A DNA stretch of 64,000 nt. Origin: Salidesulfovibrio onnuriiensis. GTDB taxonomy: Bacteria > Desulfobacterota > Desulfovibrionia > Desulfovibrionales > Desulfovibrionaceae. A model generated the notes under the pieces. That model was not told the DNA's origin and made no database searches. It saw only the letters and a list, made by a program, of their open reading frames with translations. Numbering within the stretch: the first letter of the stretch is position 1; every line of letters begins with the position of its first letter. The stretch spans positions 975,001-1,039,000 of the forward strand of contig NZ_CP040751.1 of the NCBI RefSeq assembly GCF_008001235.1, read 5' to 3'. A program made the translations under genes and the position numbers. Shown here piece by piece: positions 16,829 through 24,299 of the stretch.

Positions 16829-17899
16829 CTACTCCGTTTCCTGCTGCAGGTGGATGGTCCGGGTGGGGAAGGCGAACCCGACGCCCTCGCCTTCGAACTT
16901 GCGGACAATGGCCAGGTTGATGCGCTGCTGGACGTCCATGTATTCGTTGTAGTCCGGGGATTCCACGTAGAAGACCACCTCGAAGTCCAGGCTGCTGTCC
17001 CCGAAGCGGGCGAAATGGGCCCGGTCAAAGGTGGCGCGCGGCGTTTCATCGACGATGGCCTTCACGTATCCCGGTATGGCCTCAAGCTGGTGCGAGGGGG
17101 TGGAATAGAGCACGCCGAAGCCGAAGACCACGCGGCGGCGGGACATGCGCCGGTAGTTCTTGACCCTGGAGCCGGTCAGGTCCGAGTTGGGCAGGATGAT
17201 CTGTTCGCCCGAAAGGCTGCGGATGCGCGAGGTCTTGAGTCCGATGTGCTCCACGGTTCCCAGGAGGTCGCCCACGATGACGAAGTCGCCGATGACGAAG
17301 GGGCGGTCGAAGAGGATGGCGAAATAGCTGAACAGGTCCCCGAGGATGGCCTGGGCCGCAAAGCCCACGGCGACGCCGGCGACGCCGAGACCGGCCAGGA
17401 TGGTGCCCACCTTGACCCCGAAGTTGTCCAGGATGAAGGCCAGGGCCAGCACCCAGGCAACGCCCTTGACCACGGGAAGCACCACCTTGCCCCGGTGCTC
17501 GGCCAGGGAGGATCCCCGGGCGCGCAGGTAGATGTCCAGGAACAGCCGCAGCCCGTTGAAGAGCAGCGAGATGGTGGTGATGGTGAACAGGATCAGGAAC
17601 AGGTGGTCCAGGAAGGATCTCGCCGCGGCCCCGAGGAAGAGGGATTCGCAGAAGAACCAGGCCGCGAACAGGTTCAGCAGCCAGTACAGGGAGCCCAGGA
17701 GCATGTCCGCGAGCAGCGGGTCCAGACGGGAGCCGTCCTTCTGCGCCCAGCGGTTCAGGCGGACCTTGGCCAGGCGCCGCAGCAGCGCTGCTGCGGCCAG
17801 GGCGGCCAGCAGCAGTCCCAGGGCCACGAGCATGGCCACGGGGTCGGATTCGAGGAACGGGCCGGTCATGGCCTTGATGGTTTTCGTCATGGTGTCCAT
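16829..17899 (-). CDS. MscS family mechanosensitive channel
   Basis: A 356-residue protein with about four or five membrane segments. The pore-lining helix and following region (GLGVAGVAVGFAAQAILGDL, then FSYFAILFDRPFVIGDFV) show the glycine/alanine pattern of MscS TM3, with the soluble beta domain after it (GTVEHIGLKTSRIRSLSGEQ, IILPNSDL). The C-terminal alpha/beta domain is complete. It opens under membrane tension to release solutes on osmotic downshift. It lies 47 nt after motB and immediately before corA, so it probably belongs to the same leftward transcription unit. Confidence 0.92.
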   Translation of the reverse strand: MDTMTKTIKAMTGPFLESDPVAMLVALGLLLAALAAAALLRRLAKVRLNRWAQKDGSRLDPLLADMLLGSLYWLLNLFAAWFFCESLFLGAAARSFLDHLFLILFTITTISLLFNGLRLFLDIYLRARGSSLAEHRGKVVLPVVKGVAWVLALAFILDNFGVKVGTILAGLGVAGVAVGFAAQAILGDLFSYFAILFDRPFVIGDFVIVGDLLGTVEHIGLKTSRIRSLSGEQIILPNSDLTGSRVKNYRRMSRRRVVFGFGVLYSTPSHQLEAIPGYVKAIVDETPRATFDRAHFARFGDSSLDFEVVFYVESPDYNEYMDVQQRINLAIVRKFEGEGVGFAFPTRTIHLQQETE

Positions 17900-17946
17900 G
17901 CCGCCTTGATATCAGAATTTCGGCACAGGACAAGCCCGTGCGGGGA

Positions 17947-18654
17947 TCAGGGCGTCGCGCCCGGCTTCACCAGGATGATGACCCGGCGGTTGCGGCTCTG
18001 GTTGTCGGGCAGCGGAGCACCCGCTCCGTCCGTGTTGGGCGCGATGGGCCGGGTGTCTGCCAGGCCCATGACCTTGATGTCGTCCTTGGGAAAACCCCGG
18101 GCAATGAAGAACCGGGCCACGGATGAGGCGCGGGCCGAGGAGAGCTCCCAGTTGGACGGGTACTTGTCCGAATGGATGGGGATGTTGTCCGAGTGTCCTT
18201 CGATGACCAGCTCATACTGCTGCTCGGTGAGCGGCCCCACGATGCGGTCCAGGATGGTTTTGGCCCGGCCCGTGAGCGTGGCGTCCCCCAGCTTGAAGAA
18301 CACCGCGCCCTTGAGGTTGATGGCCACGGCGTCGGGCCGCAGCTTCAGGGACAGGGCCTCGGTCTCCTGGCCGATGCTCCTGCTGAGCTCCTTCTGGAGC
18401 GCAAACAGGTTTTTCCTCTTTTCTCCGGCCGGGTCCTTGGCCGTCTCGGCGGGCGCGGCCTTGCCCTTCATGGCCTCGGACATGATGGAGGACATGGTCT
18501 GGTAGCGGGCCGGGTCCACCTTGGAAACTGTGACCATGAGCACGAAAAAGCACAGCAGCAGGGTCATCATGTCCGCAAAGGACAGGGCCCAGTTGCCCTG
18601 CTCCTGCCGCTGGCGGCGCTCCGTGGTGAAGAATGGGGGCTTGTGTCCGGTCAT
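17947..18654 (-). CDS. motB: Flagellar stator protein MotB
   Basis: A 235-residue protein. The single membrane helix (LSFADMMTLLLCFFVLMVTV) contains the proton-binding aspartate at residue 28. The plug/linker is short, and the C-terminal OmpA-like peptidoglycan-binding domain shows VIEGHSDNIPI and NWELSSARASSVARFF. With MotA it forms the torque-generating stator anchored to the cell wall. AGGGG precedes the ATG; a TTG two codons upstream is less likely. It follows motA by 9 nt. Confidence 0.95.
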   Translation of the reverse strand: MTGHKPPFFTTERRQRQEQGNWALSFADMMTLLLCFFVLMVTVSKVDPARYQTMSSIMSEAMKGKAAPAETAKDPAGEKRKNLFALQKELSRSIGQETEALSLKLRPDAVAINLKGAVFFKLGDATLTGRAKTILDRIVGPLTEQQYELVIEGHSDNIPIHSDKYPSNWELSSARASSVARFFIARGFPKDDIKVMGLADTRPIAPNTDGAGAPLPDNQSRNRRVIILVKPGATP

Positions 18655-18663
18655 GGCCAACCC

Positions 18664-19437
18664 CTAGCGGGCCTCGATGGAGGACCACTTGCGCGGCGGC
18701 AGGTAGCCCTTGAGCTTGTCCGTGATGATGGCGGCCGGGGTCTTGTCCTTGATGTGCAGGATGCCGTCGCGGAACACGCACATGAGGATGGTGCGTTCCT
18801 CCACCCGGCGTTCCACCTTGTTGGCGATGGGCAGATAGAAGAGGTTGGCGAAGAGCACGCCGTAGAGGGTGGTGGTCAGGGCCGTGGCCATGCCCGGGCC
18901 CACGCGGGTGATGTCGTCGCCCATGCCCTGCATCATGGCGATGAGCCCGATGAGCGTGCCGATGATGCCGAAGGCCGGGGACAGGGCGGCCATGGTGCGG
19001 TAGATGCCCGCCGCGTAGGTCTCCTGGGCGTGGTACTGCTGGATGCGGTTGTCGAAGATTTCCCGGAGCTCTTCCTTGTCGTAGCCGTCCACCAGCATCT
19101 GCAGGCCGTCGCGCAGGAATTCGTTGTCGATCTTTTTCAGGGATTTCTCCAGGTAGTCGTCGCCCTTGCTGGCGGCTTCCTTGGAGATCTGCACCAGCAC
19201 CTTGATGTAGTTGGCGATGGGCAGTTCCTCGGCCGTGAACGCGGTCATGAACAGGCCGAACACGCGCATGACTTCCTTGAGCGGGTAGCAGATGAAGGTG
19301 GCCGCGACGGTGCCGCCCAGGACGATGGCCAGGCCCGGCAGGTTGATGAACACGGCCACCGAGTCGGTGGCGAAGAAGGTTGCCGTGCACAGGATGACGA
19401 TCCCGGCGATGATTCCGAATATGGTGGCTATGTTCAC
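18664..19437 (-). CDS. motA: Flagellar stator protein MotA
   Basis: A 257-residue protein with four membrane segments: two at the N-terminus (FGIIAGIVILCTATFF; LPGLAIVLGGTVAATFICYP), a cytoplasmic loop carrying the charged region, then IGTLIGLIAMMQGMGDD and the last segment (MATALTTTLYGVLFANLFYL). Together with MotB it conducts ions to turn the rotor through contacts with FliG. The start is GTG, overlapping the TGA of the upstream gene (GTGA), which implies translational coupling to the cNMP/FliG-C protein. Confidence 0.95.
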   Translation of the reverse strand: MNIATIFGIIAGIVILCTATFFATDSVAVFINLPGLAIVLGGTVAATFICYPLKEVMRVFGLFMTAFTAEELPIANYIKVLVQISKEAASKGDDYLEKSLKKIDNEFLRDGLQMLVDGYDKEELREIFDNRIQQYHAQETYAAGIYRTMAALSPAFGIIGTLIGLIAMMQGMGDDITRVGPGMATALTTTLYGVLFANLFYLPIANKVERRVEERTILMCVFRDGILHIKDKTPAAIITDKLKGYLPPRKWSSIEAR

Positions 19438-20609
19438 GAGGTCTTGACCCCCTTGGCGGCCTTGATCAGTTCAATGAGTTCTTCCTGGATGTCGTCGGCT
19501 TCCATGTCGTCCACCGGGCCCCGGTTCTCGGCCTCTTCCATTACCACCTGGGCGATCTTCTTGGCCAGGTTGGCCTGGATCTTCCTGTTGGCGTCTCCGT
19601 CGGCCAGGGACATGAGCACTCCGAGCTTGTAGTAGCCCAGATCGGCAAAAACCTGCTTCAGGGTGGCGTTGTCCACGAAGATGATGTCGTTGACGTCCTC
19701 CAGGTCCTCGACCTTCTTTTTCTTCCGCTGGACCTTCTTGAAAAAGTCCGCGGGCTGTTCGGCGGCCCAGGCCAGGGCGTTCTTCTTGTGGAAGAGGAAC
19801 AGGCTTTCCGGCACTTCGCTGTTGGCCATCTTCTTGTAGAGGATCTGGGGATCGGCCCCCAGCTCCTCGGCCAGGTCGAAGATGTCGATGAGCTCCAGCT
19901 CCAGGTTGAGCGCCCCGCTCTTGTTCAGTTCCTTGTACAGGTTGGAAGCCACCTGGAAGAAGTTTTCCGCGTCCTTGATCCGGATGAACAGGTCGTCGAA
20001 GGCCTTGGCTCCCTTGCCCTTGGTCACTTCGATGATCTTGAGGCGCTGGAGTTGGTCCACGGTGGAGCGGATCTCGCTCTGTGGCGTGAGCAGGATGTCC
20101 TTGATCTGGCGCGAGAGCTCGGTCAGGCTCATGCCCGCCTTGTAGTTGGGGTGTTTCTTCTGTTCGATGGGCGGCAGATGGGCGTGGACCCTCCAGGCCA
20201 TCTCCATGATGCGGCAGATGCTCAGGAAGGTGTTTTCCCCGGCCCGGGAGGCGTCCAGGCGCGTCTTTTTCCGGAGTTTCTCGATGAGCAGCCGGGTCAG
20301 GTGCTGGATGGTCTTGGGGCATTTTTCCAGAAGGCTCTGGATGATGTTCTCGGTGAGCACCATGAGCTCGCAGAACTCCGAGGCCTCGGCCGAGGTTGAG
20401 CGCGGCAGCCCGGTGAGCGCCCCCATCTCCCCGAATATCTCGCCCTTGCCCACCTGGTCGAGGACGATCTTGCGGTTGTCCACGGTGCGGTAGAGCGTCA
20501 CCGTGCCCTTCTTGACCATATAGGCGTATCCGGCCTGCTGGCCTTCCTTGAAGATGACCTGGTCCTTGAAGAAGGTTTTCACGTTCTGGACGTTTTGCTT
20601 GCTGGTCAT
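19434..20609 (-). CDS. Cyclic-nucleotide-binding protein with C-terminal FliG-C-like domain
   Basis: A 391-residue soluble protein. Residues about 10-115 are a cNMP-binding barrel (FKEGQQAGYAYMVKKGTVTL; GKGEIFGEMGALTGLPRSTS, where the phosphate-binding cassette lies). Residues about 160-205 look like a Crp-type winged helix (LTELSRQIKDILLTPQSEIR). A helical linker follows. Residues about 302-391 align, by eye, with the torque domain of FliG: IIFVDNATLKQVF, then AKKIAQVVMEEAENRGPV against E. coli QRAADILRDDLANRGPV. The positions of FliG R281, D288 and D289 hold K, E and E. It overlaps motA by 4 nt. A second-messenger-responsive factor acting at the stator is a strong inference, not proven. Confidence 0.8.
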   Translation of the reverse strand: MTSKQNVQNVKTFFKDQVIFKEGQQAGYAYMVKKGTVTLYRTVDNRKIVLDQVGKGEIFGEMGALTGLPRSTSAEASEFCELMVLTENIIQSLLEKCPKTIQHLTRLLIEKLRKKTRLDASRAGENTFLSICRIMEMAWRVHAHLPPIEQKKHPNYKAGMSLTELSRQIKDILLTPQSEIRSTVDQLQRLKIIEVTKGKGAKAFDDLFIRIKDAENFFQVASNLYKELNKSGALNLELELIDIFDLAEELGADPQILYKKMANSEVPESLFLFHKKNALAWAAEQPADFFKKVQRKKKKVEDLEDVNDIIFVDNATLKQVFADLGYYKLGVLMSLADGDANRKIQANLAKKIAQVVMEEAENRGPVDDMEADDIQEELIELIKAAKGVKTS

Positions 20610-20926
20610 GGCATCCCTTCATGCAGCCCTGTAGAGTGAATATTCCGAACCATAGGAAATTTCGTTCTTATTTAGCCATTATTTCCGGAAAAGTACAACA
20701 ATTGGCTGCTTTTCTGCAGGGAGTGCCTGGGGATTATTATTTTGCCAGAATGCGTCCTGTGGCGATTTTTCGCGTGCGGTTGAGAAATCTTCAAGACTCT
20801 TGTGGACAAACGACGGGGGGAATTATACCCTCGCCTGCACAAAGCTATAGCCATTTCTGAAAACCGACGATATAGAGAGCCCGGACAAACCGGCTTCGGG
20901 CTGGAATAACGAATGCGAGGGTAATC
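20610..20926. other. Divergent intergenic region between the mot operon and bactofilin
   Basis: This 317-bp, AT-richer stretch should hold divergent promoters. On the minus strand TTGTAC is followed after 17-18 bp by CTAAAT/TAAATA. On the plus strand TTGTGG is followed after 18 bp by TATACC, about 100 bp before the bactofilin ATG. A small stem (AGCCCG with CGGGCT) lies in the bactofilin leader. None of these is a strong match and no gene is apparent. Confidence 0.4.
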
Positions 20927-21421
20927 ATGGCTCTTTTCAATAAAAAGAACATCGCCGAAGGCAACCCGGGCGAGTTGAACGCCTTTCTGGGCGTGGGCAC
21001 CGAATACCGGGGCAAGCTTGACTTCGTGGGCACAGTGCGTATAGACGGCTCCTTTGAAGGGGAAATCTCCACCGACGGCACCCTGGTGTTGGGCCGCGAG
21101 GCCACCATCAAGGGCACCGTGCGCGTCGGAGAACTCAGTTCCTGCGGCAAGATCCTGGGCGACGTCGCGGTGCAGGGCAAGGCCGTCCTGCAGCAGACCT
21201 CGACCCTGGAAGGCAGCCTTGTTGCCGAAAAGCTCGTGGTGGAACAGGGCGCCGTGCTCCAGGGCGATATTTCCATGACCGGGGGCTTTGTGCGGACCGT
21301 GGCGCCCAGCGCCGACAATGTGGTCCGCGCCGACTTTGCTCCCGCAGCCGAGTTCGCGGACGAATTCCCCGAGGAAACCGAAGAAGAACAGCAGGCCGAA
21401 GCCGCGGGCGGCGTCAGTTAG
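20927..21421 (+). CDS. Bactofilin family cytoskeletal protein
   Basis: A 164-residue protein. Residues about 15-125 form the bactofilin (DUF583) right-handed beta-helix, seen as repeating six-residue hydrophobic turns (GKLDFVGTVRIDGSFEGEIS; TDGTLVLGREATIKGTVRVG). The N-terminus is short and polar, and the C-terminus is an acidic disordered tail (EEFPEE-like). Bactofilins polymerize without nucleotide and scaffold cell-wall or polarity proteins. The adjacent 51-residue gene starts 29 nt downstream and precedes a strong terminator, so the two form a small operon. Confidence 0.93.
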   Translation: MALFNKKNIAEGNPGELNAFLGVGTEYRGKLDFVGTVRIDGSFEGEISTDGTLVLGREATIKGTVRVGELSSCGKILGDVAVQGKAVLQQTSTLEGSLVAEKLVVEQGAVLQGDISMTGGFVRTVAPSADNVVRADFAPAAEFADEFPEETEEEQQAEAAGGVS

Positions 21422-21450
21422 TCCGCAGGCCGCCTTGAGGAGGTTGTCAC

Positions 21451-21606
21451 ATGTTTGAACTCGTTATCATCACCAAGGACAGGGAACGCGTGGTCTACAA
21501 GGCCGAAAAGAAGCTCGACGTGGAATTGGAGCGTCAGCGTCACGTCCGTTCCCTGGGTGAAGGCGTCGCGGAAATCCGCGAAGTCAAGGCTGGCAAGAAG
21601 AAGTAG
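21451..21606 (+). CDS. Small basic protein, 51 residues, unknown function
   Basis: The reading frame begins MFELVIITKDRERVVYKAEK and ends KAGKKK. GAGGAGG lies seven bases before the ATG, an excellent ribosome-binding site, and codon use matches the neighbours. The gene is followed at once by a stem-loop and an intrinsic terminator, so it is the last gene of the bactofilin unit. No known domain was recognised; it is predicted to be alternately beta and charged helical. It may be a partner of the bactofilin filament. Confidence 0.75.
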   Translation: MFELVIITKDRERVVYKAEKKLDVELERQRHVRSLGEGVAEIREVKAGKKK

Positions 21607-21632
21607 TCTTCCGTAAACGTCGGAAGAACAAA

Positions 21633-21657
21633 GGCGGCTCTCGGGCCGCCTTTTTTT
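21633..21657 (+). terminator. Intrinsic terminator of the bactofilin operon
   Basis: Stem GGCGGC/GCCGCC with flanking A residues, followed by TTTTTTT. A second small stem (TCTTCCG with CGGAAGA) lies just before it, next to the stop codon. Confidence 0.88.
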
Positions 21658-21675
21658 GCGCCCGGCGCAATGAAG

Positions 21676-21699
21676 AAAGGGACCGTTGTCGGTCCCTTT
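21676..21699. terminator. Second stem-loop, possible backup or opposite-strand terminator
   Basis: Arms AAAGGGACC and GGTCCCTTT around GTTGTC form a symmetric hairpin 19 bp after the main terminator. It could stop transcription arriving on the minus strand from the small sigma-54-linked gene. Confidence 0.5.
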
Positions 21700-21772
21700 C
21701 CTGAATCAAGTGGAGGATGTTTCTTGTATTTTCATGGCCTGCTCTGAGGAGGCCTTGTGAGGGGGCCGCTTG

Positions 21773-21804
21773 GGCGGCCCGGCTGGTTCGGGGGCCGGGC
21801 CGCC
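21773..21804. repeat. GC-only inverted repeat downstream of the small basic ORF
   Basis: Perfect 11-bp arms GGCGGCCCGGC and GCCGGGCCGCC separated by 10 bp. No T tract follows on either strand, so it is either a strong structural element of a minus-strand transcript or a Rho-type pause region. Confidence 0.45.
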
Positions 21805-21840
21805 ACGGATGCGGGCTGTATGGTAATGACCTGTCTTTCC

Positions 21841-22098
21841 TCAGGGCCTCGGTTTTCCAACCAGGGCGCTGGGTGGGGAGTAGTCCGGTACGAGGGGGTG
21901 GGGAGAGGTCCGGACGTGCACCCTGGCCAGAGAGGGGATGGCCCCGTCCACGAAGTGGGCGGAATGACAGGTCCCCGTAACAATCCTGAGCCGCGCTCTT
22001 CGCCTTCCGGGACGGAGCCGCACCGGGCTCCAATCCTTGAGAAGGCGCAGGAGCCTTCTAGCTGCTTGTGTCAGAGTGGTGAGAGTAGCGGTATTCAT
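21841..22098 (-). CDS. Candidate small basic protein (85 residues) under a sigma-54-type promoter
   Basis: The frame starts MNTATLTTLTQAARRLL and ends GKPRP. AAGGA lies about nine bases before the ATG, and the ATG is about 20 nt after the start predicted from a near-consensus sigma-54 promoter. The product is arginine-rich (RLRPGRRRARLRI) with a proline-rich tail; no domain was recognised. Codon use includes AGA, AGG and CGA, unlike most neighbours, so either recent origin or a non-coding RNA with a fortuitous frame is possible. The promoter context is stronger evidence of transcription than the frame is of translation. Confidence 0.42.
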   Translation of the reverse strand: MNTATLTTLTQAARRLLRLLKDWSPVRLRPGRRRARLRIVTGTCHSAHFVDGAIPSLARVHVRTSPHPLVPDYSPPSALVGKPRP

Positions 22099-22125
22099 GC
22101 TGTTCTGTCCTTGTTGGATCCCTAT

Positions 22126-22142
22126 AAGCAGGGGGCGTGCCA
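22126..22142 (-). promoter_or_regulatory. Sigma-54 (RpoN) promoter
   Basis: Minus-strand TGGCACG, four bases, then CTGC followed by TT. This differs from the -24/-12 consensus TGGCACG-N4-TTGC at one base. The spacing between GG and GC is exactly canonical, and the small ORF begins about 30 nt downstream. Confidence 0.72.
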
Positions 22143-22196
22143 AACACGGAAAAGCAGCAAAAACAGCCGGTTGAGTTGATCGGGTGATCAAGGCGG

Positions 22197-22248
22197 TTGT
22201 GCAGCTCTTGCACAAAGCTGCACAATAAGGTGCAGGCATATTGCACTT
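22197..22248 (-). promoter_or_regulatory. Upstream activator-site cluster (TTGTGCA-type palindromes)
   Basis: A perfect 19-bp palindrome (TTGTGCA, 5 bp, TGCACAA) is followed by a further TGCACAA and by a 22-bp inverted repeat (AAGGTGCA with TGCACTT). It lies roughly 55-110 bp upstream of the sigma-54 promoter, where bacterial enhancer-binding proteins normally bind. Confidence 0.62.
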
Positions 22249-22265
22249 GTGTGCAGGAAGAGCTG

Positions 22266-23249
22266 TTATTCCGGCATGACTAGGAGGTAATAGCCCACAG
22301 CCACAAGGCCGATGCTCAGGGCGCGCAGGGTCTGGTTCCAGGCGATGAGCCTGGCGGCCATGCCCGGCTTGAAGATCCCCGCGTAGTACGGGAACTGGTG
22401 CCGGAAGGCGCGCATGGGCGAGGACAGGAAGTTGGCGATGAGCAGGGCCAGCACCACCTGGTGCGGCTGGAGCACCCCGGCCGTGAGCAGGGCCGCGGCC
22501 GTGGACAGCCCGCCGTGGATTTCGCCCAGCAGGTAGACCGCGATGATGCTGATGGCCTCGGGCGGCAGGAAGTCGAAGACGCCCATGTTGTCGCCCATGG
22601 TCTGCTGCAGCCACTGGAACACGCCCCAGTGCTTTGCCAGGAAGATGAGCGTGAAGATGGGGATGGTGACGTAGGCGATCTTGGGCAGCCGCTTGCGGAA
22701 CCGTTTCCAGGCGCGGGCCAGGGGATGTTCGTTTTTGCGGTTTTCGGCGGCCTCGTCCAGGCGGCAGGGCACGCAGCCCTCGGGCAGGGGCGGCAGCACG
22801 AAGTGGCCCACCAGCACGATGCCTCCGGTGCGCAGGAGCGCGGCAAAGGCGCTCAGGCCCACATAGGCCCAGCCCGCATAGGGCGAGGCGCTGAAATAGC
22901 CCAGGATCATGCCGTAGAGGCTGGGCAGGTGCAGGAAAAAGGTGGGGAAGCTGTTGAACAGGTTGGAAAAGAGCAGCTCCCGGTCGTTGATCTGGCCCTT
23001 GTCGTAGGCCTCGGCCAGCATGCTGTTGGCCGTGAATCCGGAAAAGAAGGCCATGGAAAAGCTGGCCGCGGCAATGTCCTTGAGCCGGCCCAGGCGCGCC
23101 AGGGGCGCCGCCAGCACGGCCACATGGCGCGTCCAGTTCAGGGTCTCAATGAGGATGCCCGCAAACAGGCCCACGCTGATGAAGAAGATCAGGCGCACCA
23201 GCGGCCAGAGCAGCCCGTTGTAGATCTCGGGCCAGGTAAGCGAATCCAT
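22266..23249 (-). CDS. Nucleoside recognition (Gate) domain membrane protein
   Basis: A 327-residue polytopic protein with about eight hydrophobic segments. The SMAFFSGFTANSMLAEAYDKG region and the paired late segments (LLGEIHGGLSTAAALLTAGV) resemble Gate-domain proteins related to nucleoside transporters and spore-maturation proteins SpmA/SpmB. In non-sporulating bacteria these are of unknown transport function. The start lies 6 nt after panB, so the two are cotranscribed. Its stop codon is next to the enhancer-like palindromes of the following sigma-54 promoter. Confidence 0.85.
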   Translation of the reverse strand: MDSLTWPEIYNGLLWPLVRLIFFISVGLFAGILIETLNWTRHVAVLAAPLARLGRLKDIAAASFSMAFFSGFTANSMLAEAYDKGQINDRELLFSNLFNSFPTFFLHLPSLYGMILGYFSASPYAGWAYVGLSAFAALLRTGGIVLVGHFVLPPLPEGCVPCRLDEAAENRKNEHPLARAWKRFRKRLPKIAYVTIPIFTLIFLAKHWGVFQWLQQTMGDNMGVFDFLPPEAISIIAVYLLGEIHGGLSTAAALLTAGVLQPHQVVLALLIANFLSSPMRAFRHQFPYYAGIFKPGMAARLIAWNQTLRALSIGLVAVGYYLLVMPE

Positions 23250-23255
23250 GCGGCC

Positions 23256-24149
23256 CTATTTCCTTTTCTTGGGCTTGATTTTCTTGAGGCCGGGAAGCTC
23301 CTCGTCACTCATGCGGATGGTGTTCTTTTCGGCCGGGAACCTGCCGTGGCGCACGTCCTCGCAGTAGCGCGAAAGGGCCGTGGTGGCCTCCTTGCCCAGT
23401 TCTGCATAGCGGCGCACGAACTTGGGGGTGAAGCGGTCGAACATGCCCAGCACATCGTGCCAGACCAGGATCTGGCCGTCCGTGACGTTGCCCGCGCCGA
23501 TGCCGATGGTGGGCACCGGGATTCGGGCGGTGACCAGTTCCGCCGCCTCGGCGGGCATGGCTTCGAGCACCAGCGAGAATATCCCCGCGTCCACCAGGGC
23601 CAGGGCGTCCTCCACCAGGGTCTGCACGGCCTCGGCGGTCTTGGCCTGGGCCTTGAATCCGCCGAAGGCGTTGACGCTCTGGGGGGTGAGCCCCAGGTGC
23701 CCCATGACCGGGATGCCCGCGTCCACGATGGCGCGGATGCGTTCGGCCATGTTCCGGCCCCCCTCCAGCTTCACGGCCTTGGCGCGGCCTTCCTGCACCA
23801 GGCGGCCCGCGTTGGCCACGGCCTGCTCCAGGCTGACGTGGTAGGACATGAAGGGCATGTCCGCCACGAGCAAGGCTTTTTTCACGCCCCGGCTGGCGGC
23901 ACGGGTATGGTGGATCATCTCCTCCATTGTCACGGAAAGGGTGTCCTCGTGGCCGAGGACCACCATGGCCAGGGAGTCGCCCACCAGCACCAGGTCGGCT
24001 CCGCTTTCGTCGGCGGTGACGCCGGTGGCGTAGTCGTAGGCGGTCAGGCAGGCGATCCTGGAATCTCCGCCCTTCATGGCCTGGATGTCCGGGGCGGTGA
24101 CTGTCTTGCGCGCCTTGCCCGCGCCGTAGGGCTGGGAGGTGTTGCTCAT
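23256..24149 (-). CDS. panB: 3-methyl-2-oxobutanoate hydroxymethyltransferase
   Basis: A 297-residue enzyme with the complete PanB pattern: CLTAYDYATG, the Mg2+-binding LVGDSLAMVVLGHEDTLSVT, HHTRAASRG, AKAVKLEGG, GIPVMGHLGLTPQSVNAFGG, the catalytic glutamate region LVLEAMP, and TIGIGAG near the C-terminus. It transfers a hydroxymethyl group from methylene-tetrahydrofolate to 2-oxoisovalerate, the first committed step of pantothenate and coenzyme A synthesis. The inner of two close ATGs has the better-spaced CGGAG site. A lysine-rich C-terminal tail (KKIKPKKRK) is unusual for the family. Confidence 0.96.
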   Translation of the reverse strand: MSNTSQPYGAGKARKTVTAPDIQAMKGGDSRIACLTAYDYATGVTADESGADLVLVGDSLAMVVLGHEDTLSVTMEEMIHHTRAASRGVKKALLVADMPFMSYHVSLEQAVANAGRLVQEGRAKAVKLEGGRNMAERIRAIVDAGIPVMGHLGLTPQSVNAFGGFKAQAKTAEAVQTLVEDALALVDAGIFSLVLEAMPAEAAELVTARIPVPTIGIGAGNVTDGQILVWHDVLGMFDRFTPKFVRRYAELGKEATTALSRYCEDVRHGRFPAEKNTIRMSDEELPGLKKIKPKKRK

Positions 24150-24244
24150 GTGCATCTCCGAAAAGGTTGTTTGTGGGGAAGGGCCTTCCGAAGGAATTCT
24201 TAAACCAATGTGCGCCCCGTGGCAAAGGGCGCGGGGGCGGTGGC

Positions 24245-24275
24245 AAAAAAAAGGCCGCTGCCCGAAGGCAGCGGC
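24245..24275 (-). terminator. Intrinsic terminator of the S24 repressor gene
   Basis: Minus-strand stem GCCGCTGCC/GGCAGCGGC with a four-base loop (TTCG), followed by eight T residues, 25 nt after the stop codon. Confidence 0.9.
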
Positions 24276-24299
24276 TTGGGCTCTTCCCTTGTGAGTCGC

